From: Corydoras sp. C115
Lineage: Eukaryota > Chordata > Actinopteri > Siluriformes > Callichthyidae
Reading direction: 5' to 3'
Length of the DNA stretch: 64,000 bases
NCBI GenBank assembly: GCA_019802505.1
Contig: JAFMOC010000006.1
Location: forward strand, 2,541,501-2,605,500
Below are positions 46,362-64,000 of this stretch, piece by piece. A program made the position numbers and the translations under genes. Position 1 is the stretch's first letter; each line of letters begins with the position of its first letter. A model generated the notes under the pieces. The model searched no databases and was not told the origin of the DNA. It worked only from the letters and a program-made list of their open reading frames with translations.

Positions 46362-46605
46362 GCAGTACTGTGCAAAAGTTTTAGCCAGGTGTGAAAAAAT
46401 GCTTCTAAGATGCTTGCAAGGCTGTGGCAGTGCTGTGTTGAGAGGAGGCTGTGTCTGGGGGTTGGCCCCACTACAGGTCTGGTCAGAGGAGCTACTGGGG
46501 TCACATGCAAAAGCACATTCAGACACATACTCGCTGGGGTCACACTCAAACACACACTCACTGGGGTCAGACACTGACATGCAATGTTTGCAAGACAGAT
46601 TGTAA
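46362..46605 (+). repeat. Tc1-type terminus and short imperfect tandem
   Basis: GCAGTACTGTGCAAAAGTTT and TAGCCAGGTGTGAAAAAATG resemble a terminus of fish Tc1-like elements. After it the motif CTGGGGTCACA(C/T) recurs at about 30-bp spacing (near 46494, 46533 and 46561). Confidence 0.4.
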
Positions 46606-47111
46606 AGGTGCTTACTAACAAATGAACTAAGGCTACTCAGTATGCTTAGGAATTAATTTCTGGCATAACTAAAGCCGACGTGAATGTTACCCAAACAGGA
46701 TTTGGACTTTACCACAGGGTCAAGAAAAAGGCTGCTCTCTGAGCTAAATGATTCAGACAGAACTATAGCTTTAAGAGGAGTATAAATCTTTCAAAGCTTC
46801 AAAAAAATCAGATTCACTTTGAGATGATTCCATTGGAACTAAACAACTCCATTGTAATTAAACTATTCCGAAGCAAAAACTGAAATAATAAAAAGGATAT
46901 AATTCCAGCCATTAGACTCCTAGGCTACCTAAAAAGATGTTGATGAAAAACTTTTCCTGAAAGCAGATCAAATTCCCAAACTGAGGACAAACAAGAATTT
47001 TGGCACAAAGCGACAAAAATGCAATGAATAATTAAACAATTAATTAAAAGGCAAATAAATAAATTGGGACCATGGCCAAATATTTGTGTCTCTTTTCTGT
47101 GATTTTGTCCA

Positions 47112-47258
47112 TGCATCCATCCATCCATCCATCCATCCATCTTCTGCTTTATCCTACACTAGGGTCATGGTGGGGTTCCCCATGCCCATCCAGAGGAGAA
47201 TGTTTTGGGCGCTAGGCAGATACACCCAGGACAGGGCGCCAATCTATCGCTGGGCATC
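47112..47258 (-). mobile_element. SINE 3' half
   Basis: CATCCATCC tail through the 3' region, cut at CGCTGGGCAT. 5' truncated. Confidence 0.8.
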
Positions 47259-48152
47259 TGTAATTTTTATTATTTCTTTAAATTGTATACCTTGTTTAAA
47301 AATTTTAGGTCAAGTTTATTCAGTATGTCTCAAGGGTTCACAAACGTTCAAGCGCCACTGAACTACTTATTAAAAAGAATTAATTAAGTAACTCTCTACA
47401 AAATGAGTGTGTAAATACTGTTAAAGACATTTAACCTTTCAACACAGCTTTCAAATTCTGACAGGTCTTAATTAATGGTCAATAATGATCTGGCTGAGTT
47501 GTCTGAACTGTCTTTCAAGAAACTAGGGAGCTAGGGAATAGCAAAGAGTGAAAATAATGAAAATAAATATCACGTAGAACAGGTGAGAGGCACAGATGTG
47601 CGCAAGTCTTTTACAGCCCTGATTGAACTCTCCATACATATTAGGATTTTTGATAGAGCCGATCACTTACTGTCCTCTTGAGTCCCTGCAGTCAGGCTTC
47701 ATGACACATTGGCATCAGTGAAGTGTGACTGCACCTAGGTGTAGGAGCCAATCCAGCTTCTACACAGCAGAAAGAGACAGCTGATAGATGAGCCGATTGT
47801 CCTTAGTACTCTTCCGAAGTAAAGGTCTTTTAGTTGTTGTCCCTTCAGCATTCTTCTGCACATTAAATACTGCTCTGGCAGAAAGTGTGCTGTTATTTTT
47901 TTTGTACTAAAATCGCAGTTTAGTCTGCAATCACAATCATTATACTTGAAATGAAAACAGAGATGTGGGAAGATTTGAAAGAAAGCTGTGTTTACTGGAA
48001 ATAGCATGCAAAATGAAGTCACATCCTTCAGCAGATTGCATCAAACAACCCAACAACTTCAGATAAATTGGCTATATATCTTAATATAATGTTTGATTTT
48101 TATTTTTTACTGACAAATACAAAACGAAAACATAAAAAATGTGTATATTATA

Positions 48153-48455
48153 AGCACGGTGGCTTAGTGGTAAGCATGTTCACTTCTCAGCGCTGGCATG
48201 ACTAGGTTCTATTCCCAATCTGGGTATCGTTACCATGTTCTCCCCATGTCCGCATAGGTTTCCTGGTTTCCAACCGCAGTCCAAAAACATGGATTCAAGG
48301 TAAATTAAATGCTTTAAATAGTGTTTTTGTGTGTGTGCAAGTGATTATGTCCAGTGATAGATTGACGCCCTGTCCTGTCCTGAAACGTTCTCCCCTGGAT
48401 GGGCATGGGGAACTCCCTCGTAACTTTAGCAGAGGATTAAGCTGAAATAAAAAAG
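48153..48455 (+). mobile_element. Diverged SINE copy
   Basis: Head GCACGGTGGCTTAGTGG. B box changed to GGTTCTATTCCC. 3' part CCCTGGATGGGCATGGGG. Small internal deletions. Confidence 0.8.
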
Positions 48456-48742
48456 GAATAAGTTAATAAAAAGTTCATCAAGACAAAGGCATAAAATATT
48501 AATTTTTTCTGTGTTTTGGTGACTTTTTTGAACAGATGCAGTATTCTTTGCCAATTATAAAATCAAACATAATTGAGCCAAAATATTTGCAATGTGTGTG
48601 ACTTTCTGGTTTTTGTAGAACATAAATTTTATAACTGGCGGGTCAAAAATGTGAGGCAATCTTTTTGTACCCTTGAACTGCAAAGCTCTTTTGGAAATGT
48701 TTGGAAAAATAATCAAATTTCAGATGATTTGATTCAGATGAT

Positions 48743-49090
48743 GGCGGCACGGTGGCTTAGTGGTTAGCACGTTCGCCTCTCAGCGTTAGGGATTTCCGGT
48801 TCGAATCCCCATCTGGGTGGAGTTTCCATGTTCTCCCCGTGTCTGCGTGGGTTTCCTACAGGTTCTCCGGTTTCCTCCCACTGTCCAAAAACATGGATCA
48901 AGTCAATTGAATTCTCAAAATTGCCCCATATAGAGTGTGTCTGTGTGAGTGAGTGTGTGCCCAGCGATGGATTGGCGCCCTGTCCTGGGTCTATCTGCCC
49001 AGCGCCCGAGACGTTCTCCTCTGGATGGGCATGGGGAACCCCACCGCAACCCTAATAGAGGATAAAGCGGGAGACAATGAATGAATGAAT
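48743..49090 (+). mobile_element. Mermaid/DANA-like SINE, full length, young
   Basis: Complete copy with perfect target duplication GATTCAGATGAT. Few differences from the other well-kept copies. Confidence 0.93.
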
Positions 49091-49572
49091 GATTCAGATG
49101 ATGTTTTGCAGTTAAATGTAGTGGTGGGTACAAAAATATCTTAAATGATTAATGAATAATGTCATTAACATAATACAGAAAATACAGCATTATGGCTGCA
49201 CCTAATCAATAATTTTCTATTGATTATTCTAAATAATTTTTTTATTTAGTTGATTAATCTAAAAACTATTAATCTAATGTGATTGTATTTGGAATAAAAA
49301 AAACTTACACAAATAATGGAAAATAAAAACCTTCAATGTTGAAATATTTTCTTTAATCAAACCCAGTGCTCTGAAGGGCACTATTGAAACACAAAAATGC
49401 TTTAGCATTAACAGCTTTATCCCAAATCTCAGCCACAAGAGATTCAATAATTCAACTATAATATAAAGCACATTAGAATGATAGTGGAATATTTTAAAAT
49501 TACTCTTTTACTATTACTGAAATGTCTTATCAAAAATACTGAACGTAAAAATGTACATTTTTTAAAATAGTT

Positions 49573-49902
49573 CCATCCATTATCTTCCGCTTTATCCTAT
49601 ATAAGGGTCGCGGGGGGCTTTCCCATGCCCATCCAGGGGAAAACGTTTCGGATGCTGGGCAGATCAGATACACCCAGGACAGGGCGCCAATCTATCGCTG
49701 GGCACATAATCACTCACTCACACAGACACACTCTATATGGTGCAATTTGAAGAACTCAATTGACTTGATCCATGTTTTTGGACTGTGGGAGAAAACCGGA
49801 GAACCCAGAGGAAACCCACATGGACACGGGGAGAACATGGAAACTGGGAATCCCTAGCGCTGAGAGGCGGTCGTGCTAACCACTAAGCCACCGTGCCACC
49901 CT
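49573..49902 (-). mobile_element. SINE with target duplication
   Basis: Minus-strand copy. TTTTTTAAAATAGTT and TTTTTTAAATAGTT flank it. A short deletion removes part of the B-box side near 49840. Confidence 0.87.
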
Positions 49903-52020
49903 TTTTTAAATAGTTGTAATTTAAAATGATTAAATCAACAGGTAACGCATCAGTTCTTGGTGAAAAAAACCTGCACTGACTGTAATTATAACTGCATTAT
50001 GACATGATACCACAAACAATAAAATTTTATGGACTATATGTTGACTTTTGATTTTTTTGTTGACTATATACAAGTGGGGACATTAAAATTTATCCGAATG
50101 CGATAGGAAAACACGGTGCATGAGCAGTATTAAGAAAAGCTGCATGCATCTACATAAGGACGACATAGACTTTTAAAAGTCTTAAAATAATATGCTAAGA
50201 TAAAAAGAAAAACAAAACATGGCATGGACGTTTGCACTTTAAACGCTTGTGCATTGCAGTTGTACTGTTGTGAAAAGCCATCTCCATTTTGCAAATCTGA
50301 CCGAGCACCACATTGTTGTGTTTCTGTGTAAAGTGCTCCCACACTTTCAATTTTTAGCTGCTGCACTCCGGACAAATCCATTTCTCCTTGTAATGAATGT
50401 GTTGTGTTGAAAGCAGGAAAAATATTCATTCTTTCCCATTTATTGAAAATGTATTATTTTATAAATAATGTGGTGTGAAGGTGAAATAATTAACTGCTTT
50501 CATGGTTGATGGCACCATCTTAAAAAGAAGTCAAATCCCAACCTAACAGTCCCACTGATTGTATCAGTTCCAATTTAGAGTTTAATCACTGACTACAGTT
50601 TTTAAAGTCTATAACTACTGACTTGGTTTTTATGGCGTTTAGTAAGCTGATTTTAAGATAGCACATACTCTGCAGTCTTATTATATAAAAATGGCAAAAT
50701 TGTCACAAAATGATGGACAAAAATGCTTGTTCCTCTGCAGAGCCACATGCAACAGCAGCTCTTGATAGCATTTACTCTGCAAAACAAATCTAGCAGTGTA
50801 ATTCGACTGGGATTATGTATATTTCAGCTCCGGCCATTACAGAGAAAGGATTAGTTAGAGTTTCCACCCCCACCTCACATTCTGACAGAAAACGTGTTCA
50901 TGAGCCAATGGTTGTCTTACAATTGAATCACTGAGAAACCATTCCCTCTGCTCATTCAAGCATCTATACAGCACCTGCTTATTTTGTCAGGATCTACGTT
51001 TTTACTTTTCTGTAATTACATCTGGAAAGCTGTTTTGTAAACAGTGTATCTTCTACACATACTCAACGAATTAGAAAGTTCATTAAGTCTTTAAAAAATT
51101 TTCTATTGATAGTAATTACACTGCGTAATACAGCCAAAATGTGATCAGCTACTATTCTCATGCCCAGCACTCTGCTAGTGTTAACCTTAACATTAAAGCT
51201 CATTTTCCTTGAAAAATAACTTTTTCATTCAAATAACACTTTGCTGACCAGACTCAGTATATCTTAATGTACCACTGATATCAAGAAAAGGACTGACACT
51301 GCTTTCGGCAGCAATCTTGCATAATTGGGCTGGAACCTTTCTTATATAAATGACACTGCAGCAAAATAGCATGTAATTGTCTGTAGATAGACTCCAGAAA
51401 GACAAACTGGGCAGAAAAAGCAAGTGTAGGAAGTTGCATGGCGGTTTTTGCACACTGATGGCCTAAATGTGGGTGAGGCTGTATAGTGGGCTTGTTAATG
51501 GTGAAAACAAATTGGATGGTCTCTAGCCCTGCACTGACAAAAATCACTGACCGTGATGGTAAATCTCTGCCCATACAAGTGTTGTGGTTGTGGAATGCAA
51601 ATTTTGTTTCTCTGATCTCTTATCTTGCAGATCGACATCAAAGTTGTCGGCAAACACCAATCCTGGCTTGAGAATGCATACTGCTCTCTCAATTCCAGGC
51701 CATTTGAGAATAGTTACTGCCCCCGAGAGGATTTTTGTTTCATTTTGGAATATCAACCTGATGTGGCCAGTGGAAATATGTAGTAGAGGAACCACAATCA
51801 AACATTAATTTTTGAATGAGAGGAGGAGCAAGGGAAGCAGGTGAGGTAACATGTCTGTATTACTTTTCTGTCTTTGTTTGTGGCAAGCTTAAGGAGACAT
51901 GGAATGAAGCCTAAAAGAGAAAGAAAGCCTCGGCCACAGAACACAATGTCAGTACTGCTTTATGGCAGTAAAATGTGTGTTGTGTGTCTGCAGCTTCACA
52001 GGCCAGCCCAAAATGCTGGA

Positions 52021-52265
52021 ATTCATTCATTATCTTCTGCTTAATCCTGTACTAGAGTTGTTTCGTACACTCAGCAGATACACCCAGGACAGGGCACCAA
52101 TTTATCGCTGGGCACAATCACTCACACACCTAATGGAGCAATTTAGAGCATTCAATTTACCTTGAATCCATGATTTTGGACTGTGGGAGCAAACAAGAAA
52201 AACTGGAGGAAACCCATGTGGACTTGGGGAGACCATGGAAACTCCACCCAGATCGGGTTTGTTTC
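52021..52265 (-). mobile_element. Diverged SINE, head missing
   Basis: ATTCATTCATTATCTTCTGC tail through AAACTCCACCCAGATCGGG; the tRNA-like end is lost. Confidence 0.75.
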
Positions 52266-55200
52266 CTGTCCTAATAGTGTCTCAGCTGTTACAAATTTAA
52301 TAGCTATTTTTTGTAGTTTTGTTAAAGTAATAATGACATTTCAATTTAACAAACCATGTGTATTTACAACAGACTAAAATTGTGAACCTTCATGGTTGAA
52401 ATATCAAACTAAATGGCCAATCCTATGCTCAGGCTGTTGGAAAGAACAGAATCTTATGATTCTGAGCTCTGTCCAGAGGTCAAAAAAAACTTTTGTGATC
52501 TCACATCTCATTTCGAGATAATCTGAGGTGATAACACAAAATTGTTTCCTCAAACTGTTAGCAGAAGTTGTATTAGACAAAGATAAGACATGATGCTGCA
52601 GTTTTCCTGGTTTACAGAATTAAAATGTGAAGGTAGATGCATCAATGTGAATAAAGGTAATTTACAGTATCAGGACTAAAACAGTTTAGTTTGTGGATGA
52701 CGTTGTGTTATAGAGACTCCTCTTTTTAGTTTTGGTGAATATACAAAGAAACGAGATCTCCTTTTTTTATTTTTCCTGTCCTCTGAGTGGTTGGACAGCC
52801 TGGCTTTTAAAAAAAAATCAATATGCTGAGAAGAAGCAAACCACAGTACATTCAGAGAACACAGATCCTGTTTGTGGTCATTTTGTTCATTGGTTGTTAT
52901 CACTTGTATTCTGATTGCAAACGGTTTCAGATTTCATCCTCTAGTAAATACACATTAAGCTTGTAAAAACGCACAAAACGTAGTCACACAGTTTGCTAAA
53001 AAAAGATAATTATTTTTGTTTTATATAAGTAGCAAGAAAAATTAGCGGTCAAAACACAGTATGTTTATTCTATAAACCAAAACCAATCTGTGTGAAAAGC
53101 AAATGATGACCTCTGGCTTGCAGCGGTCTGAACAGGCTTAAATAGGGACAGACAGCACAAGTTAATTAACCTAAACCAGCTACAATTAACACAAGCTGGC
53201 CGACAATTAACTAAAGATTGGACAACAGGGAAAAAGGAACACACTAAAAAACTCAAAATCCCAGGTTCAGTGCAGACGACACCTGTGACATATAGTAAAT
53301 AATGATCTTTTTTGTATATACAGGTGAGATCCTGCCTATTGGATTTTTATCTAATGTAATAACTTTATAATCAAGTCATGTTTTCAGTGGACTGTCTAAT
53401 TCTGAATGGAAGATAAAGACTCACAATTCAAGCCAATCTGTAATTATTAAAGAGTTATCTTTCCCTACCATACCTTGCAATTCCTGCAATGAATAAGTAA
53501 ACTATGGAAGAAAACTCCTGAAAACATTCGGAGTTACAAATTATATAAGGTACTATAAACAGCATCGCTCTGTACAATTTGCCTAATGCCAAGAAGCTGG
53601 CAAAGCAAAGAGGCTAAATGAATTAAGAGTCCGGAGCCACGACCTAGCAGTCTCTGTTTACATAGTCTGTTACAAGCTGAATCAATAAGTTTGAATGAAT
53701 TGACAGATGGAATATATAGAGCTTGTTTTGGGACAAGACATGCAAGTAAAAATATGTGGACATGCCAGATCCTATCATGTGACACAGAACCACAAGAGAC
53801 ACAAACGTTTAAAAAGGTTTATTTCATTTTAACATATATAATAAATATAATTAAAACAATATAAATAATTTCATACTGCACATAGTGCCAGATGATATTT
53901 CAGATGTACACATGGCCTCTACAAACAGAAACATACAGCAGGGGGCACAATGTTCTTACTACTGCACAAGTGCAATGGAATTTAGCTCAGTGAAAGTTTT
54001 CTCCAAAAATAAATCAAATAAATAAAAGACAAAAGGGTGCATATCAATTTGGTCCTATGCTGCTTTGCCGACCCATGCTGACACTGGGGAGAGCTCGAGA
54101 CATTAATGCAGAGCAAGCATGGACGGCCCTAAGGTGAAAGATTCTAACTGCACCCTGAGTGAGGGGAATGGTCTGATAAATAATTCCAGGGCTGTAATAT
54201 ACAGACAGCTTGTAACTAAATGCTTTGCTGTGCACAATAACATGTGCATTGAGTAAGTGCTCCTCAAAACATGATTAAGTAATGTCCCCTTATTGGGTCT
54301 CTTAATGCTGAGAACATTATTGGCTCCAGTAGCCCCTGCAGGTATAGTACCATTATCGCAAAAAAAAAAAGCCTCCAGCTACGTAACAAAGCTATATTAT
54401 TATTGTATTATTATTCTATTGTTTGTATTAATTGTTGCAAATTGTTGGACAAATGTGGAAATGGATAGTAAAATAATGAAAAAAGTTTGGCGGTAAGTAG
54501 TTAGTTTATGAGCATAAATCAATATATTAGTTTTGGGTATGGCATCATCAGGACTAGCCCATTATCATGGATAGCCATCATATGCTTTATCATTTATTCA
54601 GCTTAATGTCAAAAGCTTATTAATGCTGAGTGTGTAAGTCTATATAGGGGCTACACTTTGATTACAGTTATTAAATATATGGGGCAGTAGTAAGCAATTT
54701 GACCTTAACTCATTCCAGCATGTATGCTTTATACTGCAAATATGCTTTATGCAGCCAAATTATATCTGGGTACATCTAGTTTTTTAAAACATGCTTTTTT
54801 CTTGAAAAAAACTGCTTAGTCATATTGCAGCATTCTGCTTAATCATGCAGTGGTGCTGCTTAATTGTGTTCAGTGTTTCCTTTCTGAAGTTTGTGACTGC
54901 ATGTACCCTCTTTAAACAGCCACTACAAACATATCATGGTGTTCCTAACAAATCTTTTTACCAAAAAGAACAAATACAGTTTATACAGTTTACTTAGTTG
55001 CTTAAGCTTTTGAAAAGCATAAGTGGTTAAAGTCAGAATAAAAAAAAAAACAGTCTGCTGCTTGCTTATACCATGAGATAGAGAGTTGGCAATGTACTGC
55101 AATACTTTTAATGCACTCATAAACCTCAGGCAAAACATATACTCATTGTATACTCTATCATTTAAAGAATAACCCGAAAGAGGAAGCCTTAACCGAACTG

Positions 55201-56153
55201 CTACCTTTTATCTGGGCATTAATGCATTTTTCAGTTGATAGCATTAACTTCAAACAGTCATGCAAGAACCTTGGACAAACCTCCAACTGCCCCGTTTGGT
55301 AATTCAGTTTTCTTTTTGATCTATGCGATAGCTTTTAAATCCCAAACTTTGCCTACATAGAACCATTTTATTGCGTGTTTGGTGGAGGTGCTAATAGGAT
55401 GATATTTTTTTGGCGTGAAGTTCGGAATATTAGATTTATTACAGTTTCTAACCCAAGGCCTTTCTTGATCAACCAGCCTAGTTCTCCATGCTTGGGACCA
55501 CTGCTTCACTTAAATTTGCCATTTTTTATGTCTTTAGAATATTGCAAGAAACATAAGACCTCTATAAAATTTGAGACTGTGCAGATGTTTAAAAAAAGGT
55601 TAAAGGCTTTTACACTTTATAATACCAAACATTTATAGTTTTGATGCACTTTGTCACAATACAATTCAGATCAGATTAAATAAGCTGATTAATGTAGACT
55701 AGTCAGAGCTGAACATAATATCTTTGGTCTGGTTCTCAAAGTAGCACCTGAGCATACTGCATACACGTATTTTTACTTTCAGTTTCAGTTATTTTGATCT
55801 TTCAAACTTAATGTAGCTTGTTTCTTGGACATGCTGATAAAAATGTAAATAAAACCAGTGAAAAAAATGCTGGTTATAAAGTAAACTTTTTAAAGTTTGA
55901 CAATGTATGTTATTCTAGCCCAAAAATGACAAACATAATAAAGCGTAAACATGTTTCACATTGCAATTCACCATGTGCATCATTAATTTTGAACATGCAT
56001 GTGCACCTGCTCACCACTTATGTGCATTCCTGGTTATAGTGCACTGCACAATGGAATTAAAATTCAGATTCAGTCACATATGACATGTTTAAAATTGTGA
56101 CATAATAAAAAATTGTTTTTTTTTTTGGTCAGGTTGCAGTCTAAATTCAAACA

Positions 56154-62951
<6,798 letters not shown>

Positions 62952-64000
62952 TAAGTAATAAAACACAGTGCAAAAATTAAATCTTACCAAGTCAGAAAAT
63001 CTTGAAAAAGTGTAACAGATCTTGTTTTTGAATTTACAGATTTCTAAGTAAGATAAATAATCTAGTCTTTAAAAACCTTTTCTTATTGTAACTAGATCAA
63101 TTTACTCACTATAGTGACAGATAATTTCACTTGACTCATGTAAATATTTTCTTGATTTGTGTTTATTTTTCTTATTTTTGTGCATAGATTTTTTGCAGTG
63201 CAGAAAAAAACGATCTCCCAGATTTTTCAAACTAAATCATAACAAATTGAATTAGTTTCCAATGTTTTTTTACATTTGTTATTTAATAATTATTGGTAAA
63301 TAACTTGTGTATGTTACAGAAACATATATGACCTACAACTGTAAATGAATAAATTCTTATGAAAACAATTTTTGGTGAGAGAAGTGCCATCACATATGAG
63401 TGACTGTCAACCTTTGCCGACTGCAAGTATCTCTGAAACTCTAAAGAATAGAATTACATATTGATCTTAAAAGCATGGACCAGCTCAATCAGCAGTTCAT
63501 TACTTGTGCAACAAGATGTTACCATTAAATTCAATAGCCACAGTATGTGTCCTATTTACAGGACATTGAGGAATAGCATCAGTCATAACATTGTAATTCG
63601 ATGAGTACACTTATACAAGTCCTTGGTTGGTTTGTTCAATGTATAATTCATGAAACTCCTTTTGGCACTGTATACACTGTCAGATGACCCAGTGCCTGGA
63701 GTGGAAAAAAACTGCATCTAACTAAGGCCTGTGTATCTTACTAAAGCCTGGTGTTTTAATTTGTGTTGTTTTAACACCACTCTCATATTGTATGACTTTG
63801 TCCATCTGATGCACTTTTAATGTGTCCTTGTGACATTTTTAGATTTATAAAAACCTATTACCCTGAGTCTGTTTGATGTGGCTTTGCCCTCAAATCCTTG
63901 CTGTTGTGTCAGTCGGGATGCTGTTGGCTTAAGGATTTAGCCTCCAGATCACTTGTACAATGTGGAAGTTAAACCTTAAATAATGCAGTAATTGCAGTTA

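Larger units (their letters stand above)
44413..56139 (+). other. Presumed pak6 first intron
   Basis: No coding exon recognised. It contains eight SINE copies or remnants, a Tc1 end fragment and long repeat-free stretches. Parts of 50700-51000 and 54290-54900 have few repeats and higher complexity and could hold regulatory elements. An 87-codon frame at 55375-55638 has no recognisable product. Confidence 0.4.

Noticed and set aside
50130..51800. Several overlapping 65-99 codon frames
   Set aside because: They lie in all frames of repeat-poor intronic DNA, with no family resemblance or codon pattern to choose one.
55375..55638. 87-codon plus frame in the presumed pak6 intron
   Set aside because: No domain and no splice context; neither strand gives a known transposon protein, so it is left unassigned.

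Overview
The window is a piece of a teleost fish chromosome. It has vertebrate exon-intron genes with GT-AG introns, an AT-rich background, and a dense load of fish mobile elements: about 30 copies or fragments of one tRNA-derived Mermaid/DANA-like SINE, Tc1/mariner, hAT, L2 and other LINEs, and one Gypsy LTR. The SINE type points to an otophysan fish, possibly a catfish relative; this is an inference and the order cannot be fixed from the window.

Three protein genes are supported exon by exon. (1) zfyve19 (ANCHR, abscission checkpoint) lies on the minus strand at 22095-9490. It has 11 coding exons joining into a 418-residue protein with an N-terminal FYVE-type finger, two MIM1-like motifs and a C-terminal B-box-like cysteine cluster. 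(2) bub1b (BUBR1/Mad3) lies on the plus strand at 28567-37003. It has eight coding exons with two KEN boxes, a TPR region, an ABBA-like motif and the BUB3-binding GLEBS motif; the frame then closes at residue 421, with no KARD or pseudokinase exons recognised downstream. (3) pak6 lies on the plus strand from 56154 and runs off the right edge. It has a CRIB domain, a long linker and the start of the kinase domain. BUB1B and PAK6 are neighbours on human 15q15 and ZFYVE19 maps to the same band, so this is a conserved block. It places a spindle-checkpoint gene next to an abscission-checkpoint gene.

Layout: 1-1139 Gypsy LTR and start of a broken gag; 1140-9489 intergenic, SINEs and remnants; 9490-22095 zfyve19 with introns holding a complete but inactivated Tc1 element and LINE/SINE composites; 22096-28566 divergent intergenic region with trinucleotide palindromes, an L2 LINE and a (TA)n/GATA block; 28567-37003 bub1b, with a hAT element that contains an 82-C run in its last intron; 37004-38200 probable bub1b 3' UTR; 38200-43980 intergenic; 43985-44412 candidate pak6 5' UTR exon; 56154-62950 pak6 coding exons, with a 21-bp minisatellite split by a SINE in intron 2.

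The points most worth follow-up are the kinase-less, Mad3-like form of bub1b, the LINE-end/SINE junction found three times (one copy sits in a composite unit with its own 13-bp target duplication), and the minisatellite with a higher-order structure.
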